DNA from: Parafilimonas terrae
GTDB taxonomy: Bacteria; Bacteroidota; Bacteroidia; Chitinophagales; Chitinophagaceae
Reading direction: 5' to 3'
Length of the DNA: 64,000 bases
NCBI RefSeq assembly: GCF_900115755.1
Contig: NZ_FOXQ01000001.1
Location: 682,001 to 746,000 of the forward strand
A program made the translations under genes and the position numbers. Shown piece after piece: positions 17,001-24,919 of the stretch (position 1 is its first letter; each line of letters starts with the position of its first letter). The notes below the pieces were generated by a model, which was given only the letters and a program-made list of their open reading frames with translations, was not told the origin of the DNA and searched no databases.

Positions 17001-19339
17001 CAGTAAAAAACAAGCTCCTTGCCGCGAATGGTTTCTTCAATGTTATAGCCGCAAGGCGTTTGTTTATCATGCCCGGCTATATAAACGGCATTGCTGTAAT
17101 CAATATCTTTTGATGCTTTTAAAACGGTATCGCGGTATTGTTTAAAATCTGATAATAGCGTTTTATTTTCTTCACCGGCTACAGGCCAGTCAGTATCACC
17201 AAAAGCATCACACATTTTTTTCCATATTCCAATATCAGTAAAGTCATTTTCTTTATCTGTATTAAATGGCAAAAGGTTGAGTATGCCGGGAAAAGTGGCA
17301 AACATTTTTATCAGCTTCTTTTTAGAATGAACAATATCAATTTTACTTAGTTTATTAATGATATCATCTTCACCAAAAAGCACGGTGTTTATGCGGAATG
17401 AACCGCCAAGCGGAGAACCAAGGAATAATAATCTAAAATCTTTAGTCGCATTTAACTTCTCCCATGTATCAGGATGAAAAACCATGAAATCCCGCACCAG
17501 CACGCCGCCCATTGAATGGCCTACAATTTTAATGGGCTGGTTAAGTTTTAATAAGGCAATGATCTTATCATTAAATTTTGCTGCAGATTCTTTTAGGGAT
17601 AAACGCCAGTCAAACGCAAACGTTACCACATCATACTTATCAGCCAAAGCATCGCCCAGTTTTTTATACGATGTTTTAATAATGGAAGAAGTGGATATAT
17701 CGTTATTATCTAAAGCAAGGTTACTTAACCCGCCGGTGAGAAACTTAAAATAATTGATCCATAAAAGACCATTGCTGTTGGTTAAAGAAGAACCCATTAT
17801 GCCAGGCAATAAAATCACTACAGGCTTTTTGCCGGAAGGTTCTCCTGTTGAATATTCACCGCCGTCAAGGCCAAGCGCAGCATTTCTTTCGGCTTCACCA
17901 ATGGCGCCTCTTGAAAATTCCGAAAAGCCGGTTACAGGTCCTGCAACTGTTTTGAGCGCAAGCAAAATAGCTTCATTCGTTTTCTTGTTTTTAAAATAAC
18001 TGAAATGATCTACGTCTGCGCCTTCATCAAAAAAATACTCCAGCTTGTTTAAGCGTTTGGAACCGCAGTACATGGATTTGGTGTTTACAACAAGATCGTT
18101 TTCTTCAAGGTAAAAAAGCTTGCTTGCAATTATAACAAGCGCTTTAAGGTTAAGCTTTGTTTTGCAATTACCTGCTATCGCTATAACAGGGTTGCTTAGC
18201 AAAATACTACCGCTTTGATTGTTTTGATTATTAAGTACCGTAATAAACGGCGAATCCGGTTTCATGGCTTCGAGGCCAGGCAAAACATTTATATCATTCT
18301 TTTGATCTACCAATGCCACTAAGAGGCTCTTCATAGCTGCATACACGGGGCTTATGGCAAAACCCGGAATAAGGCCAAGCAGGTTTAAGCTGATATTGAA
18401 AAAATGATCGAGCCGTTTTGAAATTATAGTTGTTCCGCCGGCAGGGCAGGCAACACGAATGAATTTATTGACAATAAATTTTTTCTGCGGGCTTAGCTGC
18501 TGAAGCAATTCTATTTGCTTAATATCATCACTTCTTTCTTCTTCATTCAGCAAACTCTTTTCCTGTTCAGAAAAACCCATAACAACACCATTGCTGAAGC
18601 GGCATAAAATTTCGCCAACCAAACCGCCACGCGAATGCGTTATAATATGAAGGATGGCATTTTTGGGTAACTGGTTTATTAAATCCACCGCATTTTCGAG
18701 CGGGCTTTTGGTTAATGTTTCATGCTGCAATGCGAGTATGTTATTGCCATAGCTGCTTACAATATAATCCCATAGGCTTGTGCCTTTTAACTCGGCAAAA
18801 GAACCCGTTGTTGAAGAGTTGGTACCGTGTATGAATAAAACGAATGGCCTTGATGCATCAATACCATCCGGCTTCACAAGATCAAAATCTTTTGTGATTC
18901 TCACCAGGCCACGCAGGCTGCCTAATTGTTTTTTTTCGAGGTCTTTTGCAAGCTCACCCATTATGGCGCCTGCACCCTTTTCCTTTACAAAAAGGTTCAG
19001 CACTTTCAATGCAATTTTTCCAAATAGAGAGCGGTTCGCATCAGGGTGTTCTAATTCCGAAGGCAATTCCAGTACTGCTTCACCATCTCTTTTCTGAACA
19101 ATGCTGCCCGGGTATAATTCTTCGAGTGTGTCGGGCGGGCATAACCATTTTGTATCATCATCAAAAACTAATTCAACAAGATTGTCCGGCGCAATTTCGA
19201 GCAATGGCTTTTCAGCATCTCCTCCCCGTTGCACCGCAGATATAAGAATGCTTTCTTTTAATACAATGCCCGGCGTTTCGTTTTTAATTTTCGCTACGTC
19301 TTGTTTTTCTCCGTTAACGGAGAGCTTTAATGTTTTCAT
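14021..19339 (-). CDS. Giant two-hydrolase, CHAT-protease and TPR-like protein
   Basis: A 1772-residue cytoplasmic protein (no signal peptide). From N to C it holds a beta-rich start (1-150), then an alpha/beta hydrolase with FIHGTNSS near 168 and nucleophile Ser236 in THSRGG. Next is a second, LCAT/lipase-like hydrolase with LLPGIMGSS near 505 and nucleophile Ser609 in GHSMGG. A poorly recognised linker domain (about 870-1090) follows, then a CHAT caspase-like domain with His1306 in LAGHG and Cys1347 in VNCCFLG, including the late CHAT motif VVAGWAVDDEAALTF. A helical TPR-like tail covers about 1480-1772. CHAT proteins are cysteine proteases of the separase/caspase clan, used as effectors in craspase and related conflict systems. 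It is the last gene of the five-gene minus-strand block and starts 85 bp after the gene of the unrecognised 239-residue protein. Substrates are unknown. Confidence 0.85.
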   Translation of the reverse strand: MKTLKLSVNGEKQDVAKIKNETPGIVLKESILISAVQRGGDAEKPLLEIAPDNLVELVFDDDTKWLCPPDTLEELYPGSIVQKRDGEAVLELPSELEHPDANRSLFGKIALKVLNLFVKEKGAGAIMGELAKDLEKKQLGSLRGLVRITKDFDLVKPDGIDASRPFVLFIHGTNSSTTGSFAELKGTSLWDYIVSSYGNNILALQHETLTKSPLENAVDLINQLPKNAILHIITHSRGGLVGEILCRFSNGVVMGFSEQEKSLLNEEERSDDIKQIELLQQLSPQKKFIVNKFIRVACPAGGTTIISKRLDHFFNISLNLLGLIPGFAISPVYAAMKSLLVALVDQKNDINVLPGLEAMKPDSPFITVLNNQNNQSGSILLSNPVIAIAGNCKTKLNLKALVIIASKLFYLEENDLVVNTKSMYCGSKRLNKLEYFFDEGADVDHFSYFKNKKTNEAILLALKTVAGPVTGFSEFSRGAIGEAERNAALGLDGGEYSTGEPSGKKPVVILLPGIMGSSLTNSNGLLWINYFKFLTGGLSNLALDNNDISTSSIIKTSYKKLGDALADKYDVVTFAFDWRLSLKESAAKFNDKIIALLKLNQPIKIVGHSMGGVLVRDFMVFHPDTWEKLNATKDFRLLFLGSPLGGSFRINTVLFGEDDIINKLSKIDIVHSKKKLIKMFATFPGILNLLPFNTDKENDFTDIGIWKKMCDAFGDTDWPVAGEENKTLLSDFKQYRDTVLKASKDIDYSNAVYIAGHDKQTPCGYNIEETIRGKELVFYCTGEGDQSVTWESGIPRPMIEAGKVYYVNYSHGALSNTPAIFNAIKEILEKGETNLISKSRPVIRGDKKVFRKPEITDFDLSPEGLANTLLSLPPSDEKINTSDLPIKVSVSHGDLKYASYPVIAGHFKNDGVLYAEARIDGLLNGILSQQHKLGLYPGEIGTHDIHLTYSGDGFPGAIIIGLDEPGNLTGFELAKSAELSIEKYLIKLINKQNLNSGYQVKQPLGVTSLIIACGYGGLSVENSVDSILQGIINANTKISSLFKEKAKQIECVEFVELYEDTALRCMYAIRRLGKEAGGTLNITITNNTLNKIPGAKKQMLLDETNDWWNRITIIKQENKKGEITGMRFSISTSAAREDLRTVYTCTGIVDDLIKEISTDNNWTGEKARAIFELLIPNDFKSRLKKHGNIIWVLDEYTAGFPWELLQDKSQDATPLCINAGMIRQLATANSRLVIDSVPGSTALVVGDPDLKGFFPQLPGAYKEADEVSKLLTGQGYNARTLLNESAGAIVPALVSADYKIIHLAGHGVFNEDPDKPSGMVIGQNSFLTTAEIAQMSTTPELVFVNCCFLGKTSGVAEALFQERFKLAANIGTQLINNGVKAVVVAGWAVDDEAALTFAMKFYECMFQGKTFGEAVKAARENIYQNYGNKNTWGAYQTYGDPFYKLNERAGSSAVKSYIISEQAETDLNNLLSDLDTPDVNKEAIKNKLAQIINEVEKQELRTPRITEMEAFIYKALNDYEAAIKKFEALLYSENASYSFTAAEQYCNIRIKHLITGIDNGLPTGPVQKEFDRAIADLQALIHLNPSAERYILLGSAFKRKIYFYKNNKAKAQQAIASAYKNYLLAFEASKEKNINAYINWASLKNILVLAGLEAWGEKEPAAIIKLLKETKNSMPEAVIVHNDYWSSIIISNIELCLWMLKASAEKGKMPDTKDVIKSYRKVWDVIGSPDQKKVEVQHVNALIQAIEILKPDHFILPDLTALRDSFNAMIDG

Positions 19340-19424
19340 GATTTACTGGTTAAGAAAGAAGAGATGTTGTTATTGACAGGATAATAAAAATCAGATAATG
19401 TAAATTGGAATATGCCGTAAAATT

Positions 19425-20144
19425 TTATTGATTGGCATCCGCCTCTTTTTGCCGTTGTACGTCCCTTATGTAAATGGAATAATCCAGTTCTGCATAACGG
19501 TTAGTAAAAGGATTATCCGTTCTGCCCAACTGGTTAAAGTTGCCGCCCAAATCTGTAAAGCTTTGAAAGCGGGTGAGCAAAGGTTTATCTTCCACGTCTT
19601 TAAGCAAATTGCCCACAATGCCTGCCACCTGGAAAACAATACCACTGATGGTTGTAAAACTGGAAGCTGTTTTTAACAAAGAACCTAATTGCGATGTAAG
19701 GTCTTTAAAATTGTTATCATCTTTTGCTGATGCCACAACGGCGGCTGTGTCGCGTAATCCTTTTTTGCTTTTTAAAAGCGATGACATGATATGAATTTGT
19801 GAAGGAGGCTTTGGCGTATCATCTGTTTTTTTCCAGTAAAATAAAGTCCGGTCAACAGCCAGTGTTTGCTTATCATCCACCTTTTCAAATCCGTTAAGAT
19901 TTAAATCAATTTCAGAAGTGGAAAGATCAGATAAAACAATGTTCATAAAATAAATAGTAGCAAGGCCCGGGAAAGGCCCAAACTTCCTTGTTTTATTATC
20001 AATGATACCTGCTTTTGAAAGCCGCACTTCAATGCCGCTTATTTGTTCGGAAGTGGGAATATCGCCGCGAACAGCAGAACGCAGCTCCTGTGTTTCTTTA
20101 AAATTATATTCCTCCATATAGAGGTTTTGCTGGAAGTCGATCAT
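19425..20144 (-). CDS. Unrecognised protein with central hydrophobic segment
   Basis: A 239-residue protein that I do not recognise. There is no signal peptide. Residues about 30-120 look like beta strands of a sandwich (LATIYFMNIVLSDL, LAVDRTLFYWKK, PSQIHIMSSLL), and a matching final strand is ELDYSIYIRDV near 220-230. Between them, residues about 125-190 are helical and contain a hydrophobic stretch SSFTTISGIVFQVAGIVGNLL long enough to cross or insert into a membrane. A beta-sandwich with an inserted hydrophobic helix pair could be a membrane-targeting or pore-forming subunit, but this is speculation. It lies 32 bp after the deoxyribosyltransferase-like gene and 85 bp before the CHAT gene, all on one strand, so it is probably a core part of the same system. 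Confidence 0.7.
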   Translation of the reverse strand: MIDFQQNLYMEEYNFKETQELRSAVRGDIPTSEQISGIEVRLSKAGIIDNKTRKFGPFPGLATIYFMNIVLSDLSTSEIDLNLNGFEKVDDKQTLAVDRTLFYWKKTDDTPKPPSQIHIMSSLLKSKKGLRDTAAVVASAKDDNNFKDLTSQLGSLLKTASSFTTISGIVFQVAGIVGNLLKDVEDKPLLTRFQSFTDLGGNFNQLGRTDNPFTNRYAELDYSIYIRDVQRQKEADANQ

Positions 20145-20176
20145 AGTATGAAATTTTAAGTGTGTTTATTAAATTT

Positions 20177-21547
20177 TTATTGTGTTATAAACTTTAAAGG
20201 AGAATCTCCAAGAAATGTTTTCAGTTTAACAATTTGTTCTTCCGTACTATTCTTCATCCATGTTTCCGGCGCTTTTGCATAGGCGGCATTCAATGCAGCT
20301 TGCGCTTTATCATCTTCATCCAGGCCAACAAATGCTTCCGCCTGCGAAGCCTTTACCCAATACCATGTTTTAAGATAATCACTTAATATATCCGGTGTTA
20401 GTTTTTGTTCATCAGGCATCGGATTTTTCTCAAACCATTCCTCACATATTGCTGCAACTTCTATTCTTGTTCTGCGGGCATTAATAAAGTCTGTAATGGC
20501 TTCCGCATGGTCTGTAAGCTGCACCGCCCTTGCATTTAAAAGAAAAGCATAATTAATACCGTTGTAATAATCATTCCTTAAATAAAACCCTCTTTTATAA
20601 GCGCGGATAGCTTCATTTAAATAGCTAAGCTGTTTGGTTATTTCCCAAAGCCGTTTATGCACAGAGCCCCACAGGCCAAGCGTTTCCGTGTCGTTGGAAG
20701 TTTCAGGATTCATTAAATTGAGTAAATGATGCGCTTCTGTTAAAGCATCTTTTTCCGTGGGAAATTTGCTTTTATAAGTTACCAGCGCCAGCCTTTGCAA
20801 TAAGTATGGGTCTTCCGGCTGATCGATCACTTTCACAGTTGCTCCCGCCTGTTTTCTTTTTACTTCTTCGTTAATCATATTTCGTATAGTAGAAAGCAGG
20901 GCTTTTGCTGTAATCCAATCTTCCTTTTTTTGTGCATCATCCACTTGCTGCATTAAAGCGCTGTGCGTCTGGTCCGGCGCGGCCGGAGGTTGCGGGGCCT
21001 GCGGCGATACAGTTGCTGCAACCGCTGCTGCTCTTACCACTTCTATTTCCGGTGGCATTAATGCCGGCAGGAAAGTATAAACCGGGCTGTCTTTATCAGG
21101 AGAACTATTTTCAGAAATTTCTTTTACTGCTTTTGTTAACTGCTCTCTGAACCGCATTACTTCGTCAAAGCCAATATCTTCTCCCAAATGATGATATTGA
21201 CGGATGGTGATGTGATTGATATCGAATGGAAAAACTTTAAATCCATCTTCGCAAATAATAATGGTTGTATAAGGCCGCAATGCATGCCGCACGCCTAATT
21301 CATAAATAGCATTTTTGTTGGAAGTTGAAAGATCGGCAACCACCACGTCGGCTTTTAAAAGCTGGTCGTACATAGGCACATCTATTACGCCGGAATGCAC
21401 AATTTCATCGGCGCGGATGCATGAAAGGCCGGCAGCTTCCACAGCAGGCTTTATCATGTTTTTATACGATTTGTCAAGGTCCAGCACACGGCCTGTTTCA
21501 AAGTCTGTTTTCTTTCCAAACCCCATAACAACAAAACATGTTTTCAT
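20177..21547 (-). CDS. Deoxyribosyltransferase/TIR-like domain with TPR-type sensor tail
   Basis: A 456-residue protein. Residues 1-145 form a Rossmann-like domain close to nucleoside 2-deoxyribosyltransferase/TIR-like folds: CFVVMGFG at 4-11, VPMYDQLLKADVVVADLS at 57-74 and NAIYELGVRHAL at 79-90, where Glu83 sits at the usual catalytic Glu position. A Pro/Ala-rich linker (about 165-195) follows. The C-terminal half (about 200-456) is helical and resembles the TRAF-binding/TPR-S regions known from bacterial conflict systems (LVTYKSKFPTEKDALTEAHHLL, YNGINYAFLLNARAVQL). Family knowledge suggests base exchange or glycosidic cleavage on a nucleotide, with the tail as a sensor or scaffold. Actual activity is inferred. 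The gene sits between the SLOG-like gene and the unrecognised 239-residue gene. Confidence 0.82.
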   Translation of the reverse strand: MKTCFVVMGFGKKTDFETGRVLDLDKSYKNMIKPAVEAAGLSCIRADEIVHSGVIDVPMYDQLLKADVVVADLSTSNKNAIYELGVRHALRPYTTIIICEDGFKVFPFDINHITIRQYHHLGEDIGFDEVMRFREQLTKAVKEISENSSPDKDSPVYTFLPALMPPEIEVVRAAAVAATVSPQAPQPPAAPDQTHSALMQQVDDAQKKEDWITAKALLSTIRNMINEEVKRKQAGATVKVIDQPEDPYLLQRLALVTYKSKFPTEKDALTEAHHLLNLMNPETSNDTETLGLWGSVHKRLWEITKQLSYLNEAIRAYKRGFYLRNDYYNGINYAFLLNARAVQLTDHAEAITDFINARRTRIEVAAICEEWFEKNPMPDEQKLTPDILSDYLKTWYWVKASQAEAFVGLDEDDKAQAALNAAYAKAPETWMKNSTEEQIVKLKTFLGDSPLKFITQ

Positions 21548-21654
21548 AACCTAATTATTAGTAATTAAACTGAATTGCAGGCATAAACATCTTTAATTTC
21601 AGAGCGAACCATACAGTGGTTTTTCCCAATTGGCTACAGGAAAATAAACTGCTG

Positions 21655-22209
21655 TTATATTTTTTTTATATCAATAATCCCAACAGCAGCGCCTTTTTCT
21701 CTTGCCATATTAATCATGCCTTTGGCGCCACCTTTTCCATCGCCGCCGCCACCATCCCATAAAGCAATCATGCTCATGTTTTTGCCGCCGCCGGCTAACG
21801 TTTTTTCCAGCATCCATTCGTTGGTGCGCTCATAAATATTCATGTTGGCAGCATCTCCTTTATCTTCTGGCAACACATAATAAGGCAATTGTTTAAGCAG
21901 CTTATCAAAACGTTCATCCCATTGTTTACCGGCAAACGACACAGAGCCTTTTTTAAATTCTCCCGGTGGCACAGGTAAATAAATTTCTGAAGGAATGCCA
22001 AGCTGCACACAGGTTTCATGAAACAATATATCGCCGCCGCATGCGCCGCTTGCAATGCCCTGCAATGGTGATTCTATTATTAATTTCTGATGGAATAAAC
22101 GCAGTTTTATTTCTCGCCTGGCTTTTTCTTCTTTGTGTGCAGGAAATCTTGGTGTTTGCCTGTTTTGTGCATCTATCATGTGGCCGGTGAATAAAATAAA
22201 ATGCTTCAT
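21655..22209 (-). CDS. SLOG-like Rossmann protein (putative nucleotide sensor)
   Basis: A 184-residue protein with a compact Rossmann-type fold. Visible elements are a first strand and loop FILFTGHMID (4-13), a glycine-rich turn and helix GIASGACGGDILFHETC (51-67), IYLPVPPGEF (76-85), and an end strand AAVGIID. The GACGGD turn and the following LPV strand match the SLOG-like segment found fused to adenylate cyclase and TRAF-binding proteins. SLOG domains bind or process nucleotide-derived ligands; in Thoeris the SLOG domain senses a TIR product. Between the core motifs and the C-terminus is a Gly-rich loop (ALWDGGGGDGKGGAKGM). It is encoded between the patatin gene (174 bp upstream) and the deoxyribosyltransferase-like gene (107 bp downstream). 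Ligand unknown. Confidence 0.78.
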   Translation of the reverse strand: MKHFILFTGHMIDAQNRQTPRFPAHKEEKARREIKLRLFHQKLIIESPLQGIASGACGGDILFHETCVQLGIPSEIYLPVPPGEFKKGSVSFAGKQWDERFDKLLKQLPYYVLPEDKGDAANMNIYERTNEWMLEKTLAGGGKNMSMIALWDGGGGDGKGGAKGMINMAREKGAAVGIIDIKKI

Positions 22210-22383
22210 GCGTATTGCTGACTATAATTTTTAAATTATTGCTTACGAAAGAATAAACCAGAAACCGCAGCCTTATAAAATACTTCAGTACAAAAATGTC
22301 CTGATTAAAACCGGAACAGATAAACAATAAAATACAATCGAAGCCTATTTGCCGGTTTGCCAAAAAATAATTCAACAATTCAA

Positions 22384-23538
22384 TTAAATAAAACCGGCAA
22401 AATGTGCTTTCACATTTACCTGCTGTTTACCCACGGTGCGGCCCACTTCACGCAACTGGGGAATATATTTTGTCGAGTCCATCTCCCTTACATTATCGCT
22501 ATCAATATGGCCAAGCCCTGCATTTTTCAAACCTTCTGCACTCAGGTTAGCGTTATATCTTGCATAAGTAAAATGGCGGCTTGCATCGCTGGCAAGCGAT
22601 AACATTTTACCATCAGTGCCAAGCGGTATCATATCGCCTAATTCCAAATCTATCGGGGCGCCAAAAACACACCGGCCTACAGTTCGGCAGTTTATATCCT
22701 GGTCAACCTGCATGGCATACATTAAATTGTTGGGCAGTTCTTTTAAAGTTTCAAGCAGGTTATCATATACGCCGGGGCTTGGTGCAGAACCGGTGCCAAC
22801 GGAAACGACAAGCAATTCCTTCTCGCCTGTTTTCCAGTTAAGATTATACGGCACCTGCGTAGCCATGCGGTACATTAAAAATGCAGGGTTATTATAAGGC
22901 GTAACGCCGCCATCAACGAATACAAAAGTTTTATCGGGATCTTTTGGATCCCACTGTAATGTTTCAGGCCTGAAATAAGCAGGCGCTGCTGTGCTGGCCC
23001 GCACTAACTGGTATAAAGGAATCTGCAAATTGCAGTCGGGCAAAGAAGGATCATTAAATTTTGCCAATGGATTATTGCTGATGGGCCAGGGTGAATCTGT
23101 TGAGCGGTTCATGGTTACTACCAGCAACAATGTTTTAAAAGCGCCGGATTGCAAGTTGATATTTCCTGAGCCGAATGTGTTTTTCAATTCCTGCAACAGC
23201 GGCCCGTCATTATAAAAATATTTAACCCTTTTAAGCAGGAAAGCTTTATCAAACATTGCCTCTCCTTTCTGCTGATAAAAGTCAAGCATTTCCTGCGCAG
23301 ATTTACCCAACGATAAACCAGCCGCTATTATAGCACCTGTGCTTGTACCGCCGATGTAATCGAAATAATCAGCCAGCACAAATTTTTCATCTGCATTTAA
23401 TGCAGCCCTTAACTGCGTTTCGAGTTCAAGTAAAATTTCAAGTGCAAGCACGCCGCGTATGCCGCCGCCATCCAGTGAGAGTATTTTTCTTGGTTGCGAT
23501 GTTTCATAGCGTTGCTGTAATGGCCCCCAGATTGACAT
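22384..23538 (-). CDS. Patatin-like phospholipase
   Basis: A 384-residue cytoplasmic patatin-family lipid acyl hydrolase. It has the oxyanion motif DGGGIRG at 23-29, nucleophile Ser66 in GTSTG and the catalytic Asp209 in DGG, followed by NNPAFLMY. The helix after GTSTG and the late segment KELLVVSVGTGS are typical of the CapV/patatin group used as membrane-degrading effectors in CBASS. No cGAS-like nucleotidyltransferase gene is in the window, so this is not a standard CBASS operon. It is the first gene of the block 23538 to 14021 and is preceded by a 7-bp dyad at 23575-23597. Predicted action is release of fatty acids from membrane phospholipids. Confidence 0.92.
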   Translation of the reverse strand: MSIWGPLQQRYETSQPRKILSLDGGGIRGVLALEILLELETQLRAALNADEKFVLADYFDYIGGTSTGAIIAAGLSLGKSAQEMLDFYQQKGEAMFDKAFLLKRVKYFYNDGPLLQELKNTFGSGNINLQSGAFKTLLLVVTMNRSTDSPWPISNNPLAKFNDPSLPDCNLQIPLYQLVRASTAAPAYFRPETLQWDPKDPDKTFVFVDGGVTPYNNPAFLMYRMATQVPYNLNWKTGEKELLVVSVGTGSAPSPGVYDNLLETLKELPNNLMYAMQVDQDINCRTVGRCVFGAPIDLELGDMIPLGTDGKMLSLASDASRHFTYARYNANLSAEGLKNAGLGHIDSDNVREMDSTKYIPQLREVGRTVGKQQVNVKAHFAGFI

Positions 23539-23574
23539 GGTTATTAATTTAAATTTTATTAATCAGTTTAAATT

Positions 23575-23597
23575 GTATAGACGTAATTTTTCTATAC
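23575..23597. promoter_or_regulatory. Dyad upstream of the patatin operon
   Basis: Perfect 7-bp inverted repeat GTATAGA / TCTATAC with a 9-bp spacer, 37-59 bp upstream of the patatin start codon. Its size and position suit a repressor operator, but no regulator gene is adjacent and no clear -7 box was found. Confidence 0.35.
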
Positions 23598-23718
23598 GCT
23601 GAAAACATAAGGATAATGGAGATTTGAAACGTTAGCTGTGCTAATATATTGATTTATTGGATTGAGGAAAAATAATATATGTTTTGCTGAAAGCTTTGAG
23701 CTCTGGATTATGAGATTG

Positions 23719-24456
23719 CTAAAAATATTTTTCTATGGTGAGGCCATAAGTAAACAGCAGGTTATTGCGATGGGTGCGGCTTACTTCATTATACAATAAA
23801 GAGGCAGCTATATTCAGCCATTTATTCAGTTTGATGGAGACGTTATTGGTTGACTGGATAATATAGTCATTAAAGGCAACGAGTGAAGGCTGGTAAAAAT
23901 GAATGCCTTCAATCTGAAGCCTGTCATAGATCGTCCACCGGTAAGTAAGGCGGAATGAATTACGGGGAACCTGGTAAACATCTTTACCAATAGTAGCATC
24001 AATAAGGTCGCCTTTTTCATACAAGATTCCATCGCTTACATTGATCTTGATGGAAGGGCTGTCGATAATGGTGTAAGCAATTCCAGCGCCGGCCTGCAAG
24101 CGGTAATTGATATTAAGCGAATAGCTTTTATCAAAATTCAGCAAGCCCCAGTAATACAGTTTGTGTATGTTTTTGTTAAGATCAATGGTGCCGTTTACAT
24201 TAAGATCGTTATTGGTGAGTTCCTTATGCTGCTCGCCATAAACCCATCCTAAAAAAGTATTGTAACTAAGGCGTTTTTTCTGGGCATTAAAGTTCAGCGT
24301 GTTCTTCAAAACATAAGAACTGTTTTCATTGGTTTTATTTATTACGCCGGTAGAGGCAAACTTTAAATAATGTTGAGTGCTGTCATTGAACTGCGCATGT
24401 ATTGAAATGGTGCTTAATAATATCAAACAGCATAAACATAATTTTCTTTTCAGCAT
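23719..24456 (-). CDS. DUF481 family outer-membrane beta-barrel protein
   Basis: A 245-residue exported protein starting at MLKRKLCLCC, with a signal peptide ending near IHAQ. The mature part is a run of amphipathic beta strands with alternating polar and hydrophobic residues (LSYNTFLGWVYGEQ, YYWGLLNFDKSYSLNINYRLQAGAGIAY), ending in an aromatic C-terminus (LTIEKYF) as usual for outer-membrane barrels. This matches the DUF481 (salt-induced outer-membrane protein-like) family. Function is unknown. It stands alone, 181 bp upstream of the patatin start on the same strand, and is probably not part of that operon. Confidence 0.8.
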   Translation of the reverse strand: MLKRKLCLCCLILLSTISIHAQFNDSTQHYLKFASTGVINKTNENSSYVLKNTLNFNAQKKRLSYNTFLGWVYGEQHKELTNNDLNVNGTIDLNKNIHKLYYWGLLNFDKSYSLNINYRLQAGAGIAYTIIDSPSIKINVSDGILYEKGDLIDATIGKDVYQVPRNSFRLTYRWTIYDRLQIEGIHFYQPSLVAFNDYIIQSTNNVSIKLNKWLNIAASLLYNEVSRTHRNNLLFTYGLTIEKYF

Positions 24457-24556
24457 AACGCGGCGAAAATACAATCTCAAAATTTTATGAATGGCGCTGT
24501 GAGATATGGCTTATCTGTTTCTGCTGTATTACCAACAACCTAACACAGCAGGCTTA

Positions 24557-24919
24557 TTAGCTTCTTCGAATGTCTTCAATTTCTCTTTTAATAAAAGCGG
24601 CACAGGCTTCTATAGCATTCAGAGAGATAATTGTATCAAAGTTAGTTTTCGGAGGATAGTGAGCTACAGTATAGCTTTCGCCATTTTGTTTTTTCTCGAA
24701 ATACCATCCAGGTCCCGTGCGTTTATCTTGAGACCAGGCCAACCAGCAATCTACATTTTCGGAATGATTAGTGAGAATCTCACTAATATCATTTTCAGTA
24801 ATTTCTTTATAATATTTAAAATATCCACTTTCTTTTAGTAAAGAAAACATTGACAATACTCCATCTTTAAATCGTTTGGGCATTAAAATTATGGCTTCAA
24901 TTATTTGGTATTTTTCCAT
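24557..24919 (-). CDS. Hypothetical protein, 120 residues
   Basis: I do not recognise this protein. It is soluble, with no signal peptide, mixed alpha/beta (KYYKEITENDISEILTNH, then DCWLAWSQDKRTGPGWYFEKK, then a C-terminal helix IEACAAFIKREIEDI). A Trp-rich strand pair in the middle gives it the look of small immunity-type or stress proteins, but there is no toxin gene next to it. Its coding sequence is more AT-rich than the neighbours, which could mean recent acquisition. It lies alone between the DUF481 and YceI genes. Confidence 0.55.
   Translation of the reverse strand: MEKYQIIEAIILMPKRFKDGVLSMFSLLKESGYFKYYKEITENDISEILTNHSENVDCWLAWSQDKRTGPGWYFEKKQNGESYTVAHYPPKTNFDTIISLNAIEACAAFIKREIEDIRRS

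Noticed and set aside
22016-22378. 120-codon minus-strand ORF between the patatin and SLOG-like genes
   Set aside because: It overlaps most of the SLOG-like gene in another frame, is rich in Cys, Arg and Asn without domain pattern, and has no family resemblance.
14021-23538. CBASS operon
   Set aside because: A patatin effector is present, but no CD-NTase, Cap2/Cap3 or HORMA-like gene lies in the window, so the label would be wrong.
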